Source: Acinetobacter sp. UBA3106 (GTDB taxonomy: Bacteria; Pseudomonadota; Gammaproteobacteria; Pseudomonadales; Moraxellaceae). From it: a DNA stretch of 18,362 nucleotides. Shown here piece after piece: positions 1 through 5,850 of this stretch. A program made the position numbers and the translations under genes. The notes beneath the pieces are model-generated. The model was not told the DNA's origin. It worked only from the letters and a program-made list of their open reading frames with translations, and did no database searches. The first letter of the stretch is position 1; each line of letters begins with the position of its first letter. The stretch lies in the NCBI GenBank assembly GCA_002365595.1, contig DFAM01000007.1, positions 45,578 to 63,939 of the forward strand. Direction: 5' to 3'.

Positions 1-243
1 GATGAACCTTTTGCCGGGGTCGATCCTATTTCTGTAGGGGATATCAAGGATATTATTCGTAATCTTAAAGATCGTGGCATTGGGGTATTAATTACCGACC
101 ATAATGTACGTGAAACTTTGGCCATTTGTGAGCACGCTTATATTGTCAGTGAAGGTGCGGTAATTGCAGAAGGTACCCCGCAAGAAGTGCTTGCAAATGA
201 CACTGTGCGTAAAGTTTATTTGGGTGAAGATTTTACAGTTTAA
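1..243 (+). CDS. lptB: LPS export ABC transporter ATPase LptB (3' end only)
   Basis: The open frame enters from the left edge and encodes the last 80 residues before TAA at 241-243. LptB is the cytoplasmic ATPase that, with LptF and LptG, extracts lipopolysaccharide from the inner membrane and drives it towards the outer membrane. Seen here: the Walker B/D-loop segment DEPFAGVDP at the very edge, the switch histidine in LITDHNVRETL about 30 residues later, and the C-terminal ending KVYLGEDFTV. These closely match LptB proteins as I remember them, where the E. coli protein ends in GEDFRL. Walker A and the ABC signature lie outside the window. A hairpin follows 14 bases after the stop. Identification is secure despite truncation by the window edge. 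Confidence 0.95.
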   Translation, partial: DEPFAGVDPISVGDIKDIIRNLKDRGIGVLITDHNVRETLAICEHAYIVSEGAVIAEGTPQEVLANDTVRKVYLGEDFTV

Positions 244-257
244 TTATTATTTTAAAA

Positions 258-296
258 AAGGATGATTTTGTATTAAAAAGTGACAAGATCATCCTT
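258..296 (+). terminator. Probable terminator after lptB
   Basis: A 13-bp inverted repeat (arms 258-270 and 284-296, one G-T pair) with a 13-base loop lies 14 bases downstream of the lptB stop. It is flanked by an A run on the left and only a mixed TTATATT stretch on the right. The U tract on the + strand is therefore weak and its efficiency is uncertain. Confidence 0.55.
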
Positions 297-421
297 ATAT
301 TAATAAGTATAAAAAAAGACAATTACTTAATAATAACAGGCGTATTAGGGATTAAATGCGTAAGTTCTCATAAAAATAATTGCCATTCACATGATGCTAA
401 AGAATCACAATAACAGGTTTT

Positions 422-1092
422 ATGCCAAAAAATTCTCGTAAAAAGCACGCAAAGTCTGATCTGTAGCGTGACTTTGCATATCAGCTATGCTCAGGCAGAC
501 AGTTCACAAGCGTTTTTGCAGTCATTTAAGTCAGGCATGAGTCAGGTTTTTTGTTCCAAAATCCAATGAAAACTACAATAAAGCAGATATTCATGCGCTC
601 AGTAACTTTCAATTAGATACCTCTAAGGTCCGCGAAATACCGCAAATACCAGCAACCAATCGCCCGCAGGTGTTTTCAAAAAATCAGGCAGTTTCTCAAC
701 CTGATACTCAATTAACCTTTAATGCCACTATTCTCAAGGCATTACAGCGTAATCCGGAAATAGCCCAAAACATATCGGAATTGGCTGTTTAGAATACTTA
801 TATCGATATTACTAAAGCTGGTTACTATCCACAGCTTTCAGGAGAAATTTCCACGGGCGACTTGAGCTCTGGTGAGCGTGGAAGTCAAATGATCAGCTTA
901 AATGCGATTCAAATACTCTATGATTTTGGCAAGGTCAAAAAAAGTAGCGTAGATATTCAGCAGGCCAAGCTCGCAACTTAACAGACAGGCGTTTTAATCA
1001 GCATTGATAACATGGCTTAGGAAACGGCTACAGCGATTGTTAATATTAAACGTTACCGCGCAATTACTCGTATTGCAATTCCGATAAGCTGA
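422..1092 (+). pseudogene. Decayed TolC-family type I secretion outer-membrane channel (5' part)
   Basis: Three reading-frame pieces together spell the N-terminal part of a TolC-like outer-membrane efflux/secretion protein. ATG at 422 opens a basic start that ends at TAG 464-466. From 468 another frame gives the end of a signal peptide (ISYAQA, then DSSQAFLQSFKSG) and stops at TGA 567-569. From 565 a third frame continues with ADIHALSNFQLDTSKVREIP, then NATILKALQRNPEIAQ and YPQLSGEIS, and later ILYDFGKVKKS. The last two are typical OEP-repeat features: repeated Asn-Pro-Glu near the helix start and a Tyr-Asp-Phe-Gly turn. This frame contains TAG 790-792, TAA 979-981, TAG 1018-1020 and TGA 1090-1092. 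The second half of the channel is missing. It cannot make a functional protein. The 297-421 stretch before it holds no gene that I recognise. Confidence 0.8.
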
Positions 1093-1097
1093 GCAAT

Positions 1098-1229
1098 AAG
1101 GCAGGCCAGCAATTCAGTATTACCCCAGGTATGGTAGCCACGGTAGATATTAAAACGGATGAAAAGTCTGTCGTAGATTACCTGATTAAGCCATTCAATA
1201 AAGCGCAGGAAGCTTTACGTGAACGTTAA
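1098..1229 (+). pseudogene. Remnant of HlyD-type membrane fusion protein (3' end)
   Basis: Directly after the TolC relic, in a different frame, about 43 codons read through to TAA 1227-1229. They encode a sequence with FSITPGMVATVDIKT, VVDYLIKPFNKA and ALRER. This is the characteristic C-terminus of HlyD-family periplasmic adaptors of type I secretion systems: the Pro-Gly-Met-x-Ala-x-Val-x-Ile segment followed by Tyr-Leu-x-x-Pro. The rest of the adaptor and any ABC exporter gene between it and the channel gene are absent. An internal deletion that fused the two ends is the simplest explanation. No start codon or ribosome site precedes it, so it is inferred to be non-functional. Confidence 0.75.
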
Positions 1230-1250
1230 TTAGAATTTATAGACCTGTTT

Positions 1251-1280
1251 AAAAAGCCTCCTTGAGCTAGGAGGTTTTTT
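1251..1280 (+). terminator. Strong intrinsic terminator after the secretion relic
   Basis: Arms 1251-1262 and 1269-1280 pair over 12 bp (one G-T pair) around a 6-base loop, with six T at the right side and five A at the left. It lies 21 bases after the HlyD-remnant stop and is probably the surviving terminator of the former secretion operon. The A/T symmetry would let it work in both directions. Confidence 0.85.
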
Positions 1281-1284
1281 GTAT

Positions 1285-1312
1285 CTGCAAGCGGTTAAAA
1301 ACAGGCTATACT
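1285..1312 (+). promoter_or_regulatory. Candidate sigma-70 promoter for yigZ
   Basis: CTGCAA at 1285-1290 and TATACT at 1307-1312 are separated by 16 bases, a weak -35 with a good -10. Transcription would begin near 1319, leaving a leader of roughly 20 bases before ATG 1342. This supports the downstream start and argues against any start inside the terminator. Confidence 0.4.
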
Positions 1313-1341
1313 GGCGTAGTGCTGTTATTTATTCCAGATTT

Positions 1342-1941
1342 ATGCCATTTACCATTGCCTCATCCGTTACTTTTGAAGAAGACATTAAAAAAAGTCGCTT
1401 TCAGGCGATTGCTGCAGCAGTAGAAAATGAACAGGATGTCAAAAACTTTTTAGAGCTGCATAAAGATAGCACCACAACACATCAGTGCTGGGCCTGGAAA
1501 ATCGGCCACCATGTACGCTTCAATGATGATGGTGAGCCATCGGGAACTGCTGGACGTCCCATTCTGGCCACCATTGAAGGTAATGAACTGACCAATATCA
1601 TCGTTCTGGTCAATCGTTGGTATGGAGGGATTAAACTCGGAACGGGCGGTCTGGTTCGTGCCTATGGCGGTTGTGCAGGGCAGTGCCTGTTACTGGCGGA
1701 AAAAATCGAACTGATCGAAAAGAAGAAAGTCAGCTTTGCCTGTCAGTTTAACGAATGGGCCATTTTTCAGTATGAATTAAACCAGCAACAGATCGAGTTT
1801 AAAGAACAATATACTGCGATGGGCGTAGAGGTGGAAGCCTTGTTACAAGTTCATCAAATAGAACCCTTGTTATTGAAAATTCAGGATGTGACCCGTGGTC
1901 GTGAACAACTGAAAATTGTAGAAGAGTCAGACCATGACTGA
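1342..1941 (+). CDS. yigZ: YigZ/IMPACT (UPF0029) family protein
   Basis: A 199-residue protein of the YigZ/IMPACT family, close to the usual ~200 residues. The family signature is clear: an N-terminal KKSRF segment, then HQCWAWKIG, FNDDGEPSGTAGRPIL, and VNRWYGGIKLGTGGLVRAYG. A more variable C-terminal ferredoxin-like domain follows. Family members are linked to translation control (eukaryotic IMPACT binds GCN1). The bacterial role is poorly defined, so no specific reaction can be assigned. I chose ATG 1342 because MPFTIASSVTFEEDIKKSRF aligns with family N-termini, and because the longer frame would begin at a TTG inside the terminator and ahead of the predicted promoter. The stop overlaps the next gene by 8 bases (ATGACTGA), suggesting translational coupling. 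Confidence 0.9.
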   Translation: MPFTIASSVTFEEDIKKSRFQAIAAAVENEQDVKNFLELHKDSTTTHQCWAWKIGHHVRFNDDGEPSGTAGRPILATIEGNELTNIIVLVNRWYGGIKLGTGGLVRAYGGCAGQCLLLAEKIELIEKKKVSFACQFNEWAIFQYELNQQQIEFKEQYTAMGVEVEALLQVHQIEPLLLKIQDVTRGREQLKIVEESDHD

Positions 1942-2551
1942 ACAAGATCCGTTATTAAAATATCGTGAACAGCATAAGCATCGTTTGAACTACATGCCTT
2001 GGCTGTACTGGTCATTAAAACCGAAAAATCGCGGCTGGGCGGAAGAGTGGCAAAAAGAATATCAAGCTTATTTGATGGAAATGGAAACAGTGGAAATTGG
2101 TGAAAACTGTTTCATTTCACCACTGGCCCATATTTTTGCCGAGCCGGGCCGGAAAATTACGATTGGAGACAATTGCTTTATTGCCGCAGATTGTACCTTG
2201 CATGGCCCTTTAGAAATTGGCAATGAAGTCGCCATCAACCATCACTGTATTCTCGATGGGGGGCGTATGGGGATCAAGCTGCATGATCAGGTGCGTATGG
2301 CCGCATATTGCCATCTCTATGCTTTTGACCACGGCATGGAACTTGCGCAGCCCATTTACCAGCAGGCGGTACGTTCTCAGGGGATCGAGATTGGGCAAGA
2401 TGTGTGGTTGGGTGCACATGTCGGGGTCAAGGATGGGGTAAAGATTGATGCGCATGCCATTGTCGGCATGAATAGCATGGTCACAAAAAATGTTGAAAAA
2501 GCCACTATTGTTGCGGGTAATCCGGCCAGATTTATTCGGCATCGCGATTAA
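1934..2551 (+). CDS. Left-handed beta-helix (hexapeptide repeat) acyltransferase
   Basis: A 205-residue protein of the NodL/LacA/Maa-like O-acetyltransferase superfamily, inferred to move an acetyl or related group from acyl-CoA to an unknown sugar or small-molecule acceptor in the cytoplasm. Residues 1-50 form a charged helical start. Hexapeptide-type repeats run from about 52 to 110 (VEIGENCF, ITIGDNCF, LEIGNEVA) and again from 150 to 200 (IEIGQDVWLGAHVGVKDGV, then IVGMNSMVTKNV and VAGNPARFI). H133 in the loop YAFDHGM is in the place of the catalytic histidine of this superfamily. It starts inside the 3' end of yigZ and is probably co-transcribed with it. The acceptor cannot be read from sequence. 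Confidence 0.85.
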   Translation: MTEQDPLLKYREQHKHRLNYMPWLYWSLKPKNRGWAEEWQKEYQAYLMEMETVEIGENCFISPLAHIFAEPGRKITIGDNCFIAADCTLHGPLEIGNEVAINHHCILDGGRMGIKLHDQVRMAAYCHLYAFDHGMELAQPIYQQAVRSQGIEIGQDVWLGAHVGVKDGVKIDAHAIVGMNSMVTKNVEKATIVAGNPARFIRHRD

Positions 2552-2685
2552 AAAAAATCAATAAAATGAAGATGAATTGGGGTGAAAATTCGATTACATA
2601 AAAGCATGCAAAGTATGTAACAGATATGCTAAGTTAAAAATAACAATTAGACTTAAAGCCTGGATTGGCGAAAAGCGAGGCGAAA

Positions 2686-3528
2686 ATGAAACGTGTAATC
2701 GCTTGTATTGATTCTTCTCCATGTGTAAACGCGGTTGCTGAAGCTGCGGCATGGGTTGCAAAGCAGACACAACGTGAACTGGTATTATTACAGGTTTTAG
2801 ATTATTACCCTGCGAGTTATCATTTGGGTGAAATCAGTGGGGTAATTGGGTTTGAAAGTAATGCAATGTTACTCAAAGAACTGGCAGAACTTGAACAAAA
2901 ACAAAGTGAGCTGGCACTCGATTACAGCAATAATCTTCTAAACCATATTTCTGAAATGATTCAGCAAAAGTACCAGCTCACTGCCTCACACCTGCAAGAA
3001 AAAGGCGATTTTCTAGAGCAAAGTTTTCAAGTGCTGAAAGAAGATGATATCGCCGTTATTGGCCGGGTGGGAGAGCGTTCTGCGGAACGAAACAAGCCAA
3101 TCGGCAGTAATGTGGAAAATTTTATCCGTGGCGCAAAATGTACCGTGATGACTGTCGGAGAGCAGTTTAAGCCCCCAACACGCTTTATTTTTGCTTATGA
3201 ATATTCACCGACCTGCGTTAACCTGATGAAACGTGTAGCGCAAAGTGATTTACTCAGATTATTACAATGTCATTTGTTATATGTCGGTGATCATCCGGAA
3301 ATACTGAATGAACCTTCACAGTATTTACGTGATGCAGATCTTGATGTCATTACAGAATACCGTTACGGCGATGTTTCAGAAAATATACTGGAATACCAAA
3401 GCGAACATGGTATACAACTGATTGTACTGGGTGCATTTAGTCACAGTAAAATTCGCCAGTTCTTTTTGGGTAGCGTGGCAACCAGTATATTCCGAAATTC
3501 AACCGTGCCATTATTGGTGGTGAAATAA
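2686..3528 (+). CDS. Tandem-domain universal stress protein
   Basis: A 280-residue cytoplasmic protein with two UspA-type domains: about 1-157 (starting MKRVIACIDSSPC, ending CTVMTVGEQ) and about 163-280 (ending NSTVPLLVVK). Two-domain proteins of this kind are called UspE-like and are linked to stress survival. No enzymatic step is established. In the second domain G249 followed by LGS at 261-263 matches the spacing of the Usp nucleotide-binding loop. The first glycine pair is degenerate (GAFSHS), so ATP binding is uncertain. In the first domain only a diverged loop (IGRVGE and IGSNVEN) remains. ATG 2686 was chosen because GAGG at 2677-2680 precedes it at a suitable distance; the upstream TTG at 2665 has no such site. 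Confidence 0.9.
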   Translation: MKRVIACIDSSPCVNAVAEAAAWVAKQTQRELVLLQVLDYYPASYHLGEISGVIGFESNAMLLKELAELEQKQSELALDYSNNLLNHISEMIQQKYQLTASHLQEKGDFLEQSFQVLKEDDIAVIGRVGERSAERNKPIGSNVENFIRGAKCTVMTVGEQFKPPTRFIFAYEYSPTCVNLMKRVAQSDLLRLLQCHLLYVGDHPEILNEPSQYLRDADLDVITEYRYGDVSENILEYQSEHGIQLIVLGAFSHSKIRQFFLGSVATSIFRNSTVPLLVVK

Positions 3529-3566
3529 GTTAATCATTACTTGATGAATATGGTTAATAATTGGTC

Positions 3567-3597
3567 ATAGTTATCCGCATAACTTGTGGATAACTAT
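3567..3597. other. Hairpin built from two opposed DnaA-box-like 9-mers
   Basis: TTATCCGCA at 3571-3579 faces TGTGGATAA at 3585-3593. The second is the exact reverse complement of the consensus DnaA box TTATCCACA, and the first differs from that consensus by one base. Extended outward, arms 3567-3579 and 3585-3597 pair over 13 bp with one G-T pair around a 5-base loop. No T run follows on either strand, so it does not look like an intrinsic terminator. It sits in the gap between the convergent usp and methyltransferase genes. A role in DnaA binding or titration is inference only. Confidence 0.5.
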
Positions 3598-3632
3598 ATG
3601 GACAGTGTTTGTAATTTATTAATAAATAGAGA

Positions 3633-3655
3633 AAAAAACAAAAAGATTGTTTTTT
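3633..3655. terminator. Weak bidirectional terminator between convergent genes
   Basis: Arms 3633-3641 (A run with CAA) and 3647-3655 (TTG then six T) pair over 9 bp around AAAGA. Only one G-C pair supports the stem, but A and T runs flank both sides. It lies between the usp stop at 3528 and the methyltransferase stop at 3671, as expected for a shared terminator. Confidence 0.5.
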
Positions 3656-3670
3656 AACCTTTGTGTCATA

Positions 3671-4336
3671 TTATTTCACTATGGCGATAGCGAAGCCATC
3701 ATGCCCTTTGCTTCCAACTGTTTGTAATGCAGTACAAGACAGAAGTCGAGGATGTTTTTGCAAGGCTGCAAACATATCGCGAATGCCTTCAATACTTGGC
3801 TTGTGGTTTTCTGGATTAATGATCTCGCCGGCACGAATTACATTATCCAGCACAATAATAGTACCTGAATGCGACAGGTTAAGGCTCAGTTCCAGATACT
3901 CCGCATAACTCTGTTTGTCGGCATCAATGAAAATAAAATCAAAGGGTTCAAAATCTGCAGGCAATGCTTTCAAGACGTCAGCTGCACGACCTACTTTAAG
4001 CTCAATAGTCTGCGGAAGTTTGGCATGATCAATATTTTCCTGACCCAAGGCTGCATGGGTATCACGACCTTCAATAGTCAGGATATAACCATCTTCAGGC
4101 AGAGCACGCGCAAGCCACATGGTACTGTAGGCAGCAAAGGTACCCAGTTCAAGCACACGCTTGCACTTGTTCATTTGAATCAGCATTTGCAGCAGCATGC
4201 CCTGATTGGGCGCGACTGCGAGGTGATCTGGAAAACCTTTATCTTCAGTGTTTTTTAATGTCTGTTGCAGAATAGGGTCTTCTGGAATTAAATGTGAATC
4301 GATGTAGGCATCAATCTCTGTCCACATTTGTTGCAT
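3671..4336 (-). CDS. Class I SAM-dependent O-methyltransferase (COMT-like)
   Basis: A 221-residue protein of the small cation-dependent O-methyltransferase family (catechol/caffeoyl-CoA OMT type), matching the usual ~220 residues. It should transfer a methyl group from S-adenosylmethionine to a hydroxyl acceptor that sequence does not reveal. Motif I is VLELGTFAAYSTMWLA starting at residue 61, and the acidic end of strand 2 is IEGRD at 88-92. The likely metal ligands are D138 in IDADK and D164-N165 in VLDNV. ATG 4336 was chosen because AAGGTGA stands about 8 bases upstream; a longer reading frame adds 19 basic residues unlike the family. The gene is alone on its strand, bounded by terminators at both ends. 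Confidence 0.9.
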   Translation of the reverse strand: MQQMWTEIDAYIDSHLIPEDPILQQTLKNTEDKGFPDHLAVAPNQGMLLQMLIQMNKCKRVLELGTFAAYSTMWLARALPEDGYILTIEGRDTHAALGQENIDHAKLPQTIELKVGRAADVLKALPADFEPFDFIFIDADKQSYAEYLELSLNLSHSGTIIVLDNVIRAGEIINPENHKPSIEGIRDMFAALQKHPRLLSCTALQTVGSKGHDGFAIAIVK

Positions 4337-4427
4337 AGTCTGGTCACCTTTGTTGCGATGCATGCATTTTAAACCTTTCCTTTCAGAGTGCAATTTATCG
4401 TTTGGATTTCTTGAAAATAGCGCAATA

Positions 4428-4454
4428 AAAAAGAGATCACCGAGATCTCTTTTT
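4428..4454 (-). terminator. Intrinsic terminator of the M15 peptidase gene
   Basis: A perfect 11-bp stem (arms 4428-4438 and 4444-4454) around ACCGA, with A and T runs on the two sides, lies 17 bases beyond the stop at 4472 in the direction of transcription. Its symmetry means it could also act on the other strand. Confidence 0.85.
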
Positions 4455-4471
4455 GATATAAATATATAATT

Positions 4472-5185
4472 TTAAAAATTACACATCGAGCTGTGGCGCG
4501 ACAGGTCAGGACCCCAGGTACGGTACCCTTGAGTATCAATATGGATTTGACCCGAAGCATAGAGCCCAAGTCCCATATTCAGGCTTTGTCCGTGCTGTGC
4601 CCAGAATTGACATAATTTGAATTTGGTATTTTCAATAAATGCATAATCTTGTGCTTGGGGAAGTTCAGGCCCAATACGGAAATCGATGGCTGAATTAAAC
4701 AAGTGGCGTGACGAATTTGCGCCACCCGCACATTGATTCAGTGGCAAATCCCGATAAACCGAGGTCACTTCAAAGTCGGTCAGCACTTTGGCGGCAACCA
4801 GATATTTAAATACGCGCAAAGTTGCAATTTGATTATTCCATAATTCACGATTTGGAATCATGTATTGAGAGCGGCCACATTTTTGCCAGTCACGCGCGGT
4901 ACGTAATAATTCAAAACTCGGGATAATGTTACCCACACCATTACGTTCCAGAAAAACTTCATATTCACGGACACGATGCAAATTATCACCTAGCGCTACC
5001 CATGAATTATAAACATAAGGTACTGTTTTAGGTGGAATTGGGCGTTCAAGAATAATGCGTTCCTGGGGAATGAAGATCCGTTTTCCATCGGGTATTTGCC
5101 CTTGTTTCTGAGGAGATGTGGTACATCCAATCATGACAAGTGGGACCAGGCTCAAGCCCAGTAAGCCCTTTAAAACATGCTTCAT
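4472..5185 (-). CDS. M15-type zinc peptidase lipoprotein (D,D-carboxypeptidase-like fold)
   Basis: A 237-residue predicted lipoprotein. Residues 1-20 form a signal peptide ending VMIG before C21, an acceptable lipobox. The C-terminal half fits peptidase M15 family 3: SVYRDLP with R145, then SSRHLFNSAIDFRI with zinc ligands H161 and D168, and QIHID with H215 as the third ligand. The aromatic WG follows soon after. Related enzymes cut peptidoglycan stem peptides or bind such peptides, so a periplasmic cell-wall role is likely but unproven. The family's catalytic acidic residue just before the last histidine is not obvious (SGQIHID), so hydrolytic activity is open. The ~100-residue N-terminal part matches nothing I recognise. 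Transcribed alone between terminators. Confidence 0.8.
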   Translation of the reverse strand: MKHVLKGLLGLSLVPLVMIGCTTSPQKQGQIPDGKRIFIPQERIILERPIPPKTVPYVYNSWVALGDNLHRVREYEVFLERNGVGNIIPSFELLRTARDWQKCGRSQYMIPNRELWNNQIATLRVFKYLVAAKVLTDFEVTSVYRDLPLNQCAGGANSSRHLFNSAIDFRIGPELPQAQDYAFIENTKFKLCQFWAQHGQSLNMGLGLYASGQIHIDTQGYRTWGPDLSRHSSMCNF

Positions 5186-5280
5186 TATAGAAATCAGATA
5201 TTTATAAATACGAGTTATTTTAATCTAATTTAAAGGATAAAATTTGAAAATATTGCAATCAAATGTATTTTTTCAGTATA

Positions 5281-5310
5281 AAAAAAGATCAGCATGGGCT
5301 GATCTTTTTT
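5281..5310 (-). terminator. Intrinsic terminator of fdxA
   Basis: A perfect 13-bp stem (arms 5281-5293 and 5298-5310) with a 4-base loop, ending in six A/T on each side, lies 16 bases past the fdxA stop. It is one of the strongest hairpins in the window and is symmetric enough to work in both directions. Confidence 0.9.
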
Positions 5311-5326
5311 AAGTGTGAAAACGGTC

Positions 5327-5650
5327 TTATTTTTCCAAGTATTGTAACTTGTCAGTTTTACCGTTCCATTCTTCACGGTCAGCAGGCTGATCACCAATTT
5401 GAGTAATGTTTGGCCATTTTTGTGAAAGATCAGCATTAAGTTCAATAAAGACTTCTTGGCCTTCTGGCAACTCATCTTCCGAGAAAATAGCATTTGCCGG
5501 GCATTCTGGTTCGCATAGTGCACAGTCAATACATTCATCTGGATTAATTACGAGGAAATTTGGACCTTCGTAGAAACAATCTACCGGACAAACTTCAACG
5601 CAGTCTTGGTATTTACATTTAATACAATTTTCAGTGACAACAAAGGTCAT
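5327..5650 (-). CDS. fdxA: 7Fe-8S ferredoxin FdxA
   Basis: A 107-residue ferredoxin of the Azotobacter FdI / Pseudomonas FdxA type, a small cytoplasmic electron carrier. By family homology C9, C17 and C50 hold the 3Fe-4S cluster and C21, C40, C43 and C46 hold the 4Fe-4S cluster. C12 and C25 match the non-ligand cysteines known in FdI. The motifs CIKCKYQDCVEVCP and CIDCALCEPECP are complete. The C-terminal extension of about 50 residues is acidic, ending DREEWNGKTDKLQYLEK, as expected for this class. It lies just downstream of mutS, the same order known from Pseudomonas, but each gene has its own terminator and fdxA has a candidate promoter. The physiological partner is unknown. Confidence 0.95.
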   Translation of the reverse strand: MTFVVTENCIKCKYQDCVEVCPVDCFYEGPNFLVINPDECIDCALCEPECPANAIFSEDELPEGQEVFIELNADLSQKWPNITQIGDQPADREEWNGKTDKLQYLEK

Positions 5651-5694
5651 GGCGACAGCTACCTAAAAAATTTGGTTCTAATTACTCTTGCTGT

Positions 5695-5724
5695 ATTTTA
5701 GGCAAAAATGCTGCTAAGTAACAA
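5695..5724 (-). promoter_or_regulatory. Candidate sigma-70 promoter for fdxA
   Basis: Read on the - strand, TTGTTA (5719-5724) and TAAAAT (5695-5700) are 18 bases apart, giving a leader of roughly 35-40 bases before the ATG at 5650. Each hexamer differs from consensus at one or two positions. Its position between the mutS terminator and fdxA supports it. Confidence 0.45.
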
Positions 5725-5806
5725 TTGCTTTTATTGATATTTGTTATATATAGGGCTGTTAATTTTGATAAAAATTGAATATTTCATTAAATATATGTAG
5801 TAAATG

Positions 5807-5834
5807 AAAAAGACTTCTATTTAGAAGTCTTTTT
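5807..5834 (-). terminator. Intrinsic terminator of mutS
   Basis: A perfect 11-bp stem (arms 5807-5817 and 5824-5834) with a 6-base loop and flanking A/T runs lies 16 bases past the mutS stop. It separates mutS transcription from fdxA. Confidence 0.88.
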
Positions 5835-5850
5835 CTGAGCCAGATTAAAA

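Noticed and set aside
1279..1341. Extended start of the yigZ gene at TTG 1279
   Set aside because: It begins inside the terminator arm and ahead of the likely promoter, and the added residues do not resemble family N-termini. ATG 1342 aligns well.
2210..2542. 110-codon - strand ORF inside the acyltransferase gene
   Set aside because: It is a shadow of the clearly coding + strand frame, with no recognisable domain or ribosome site.
3570..3597. Possible Xer/dif-like recombination site
   Set aside because: The GCATAA core and 6-base spacing are faintly similar, but the second half-site fits the XerD consensus poorly. The opposed DnaA-box reading explains the bases better.
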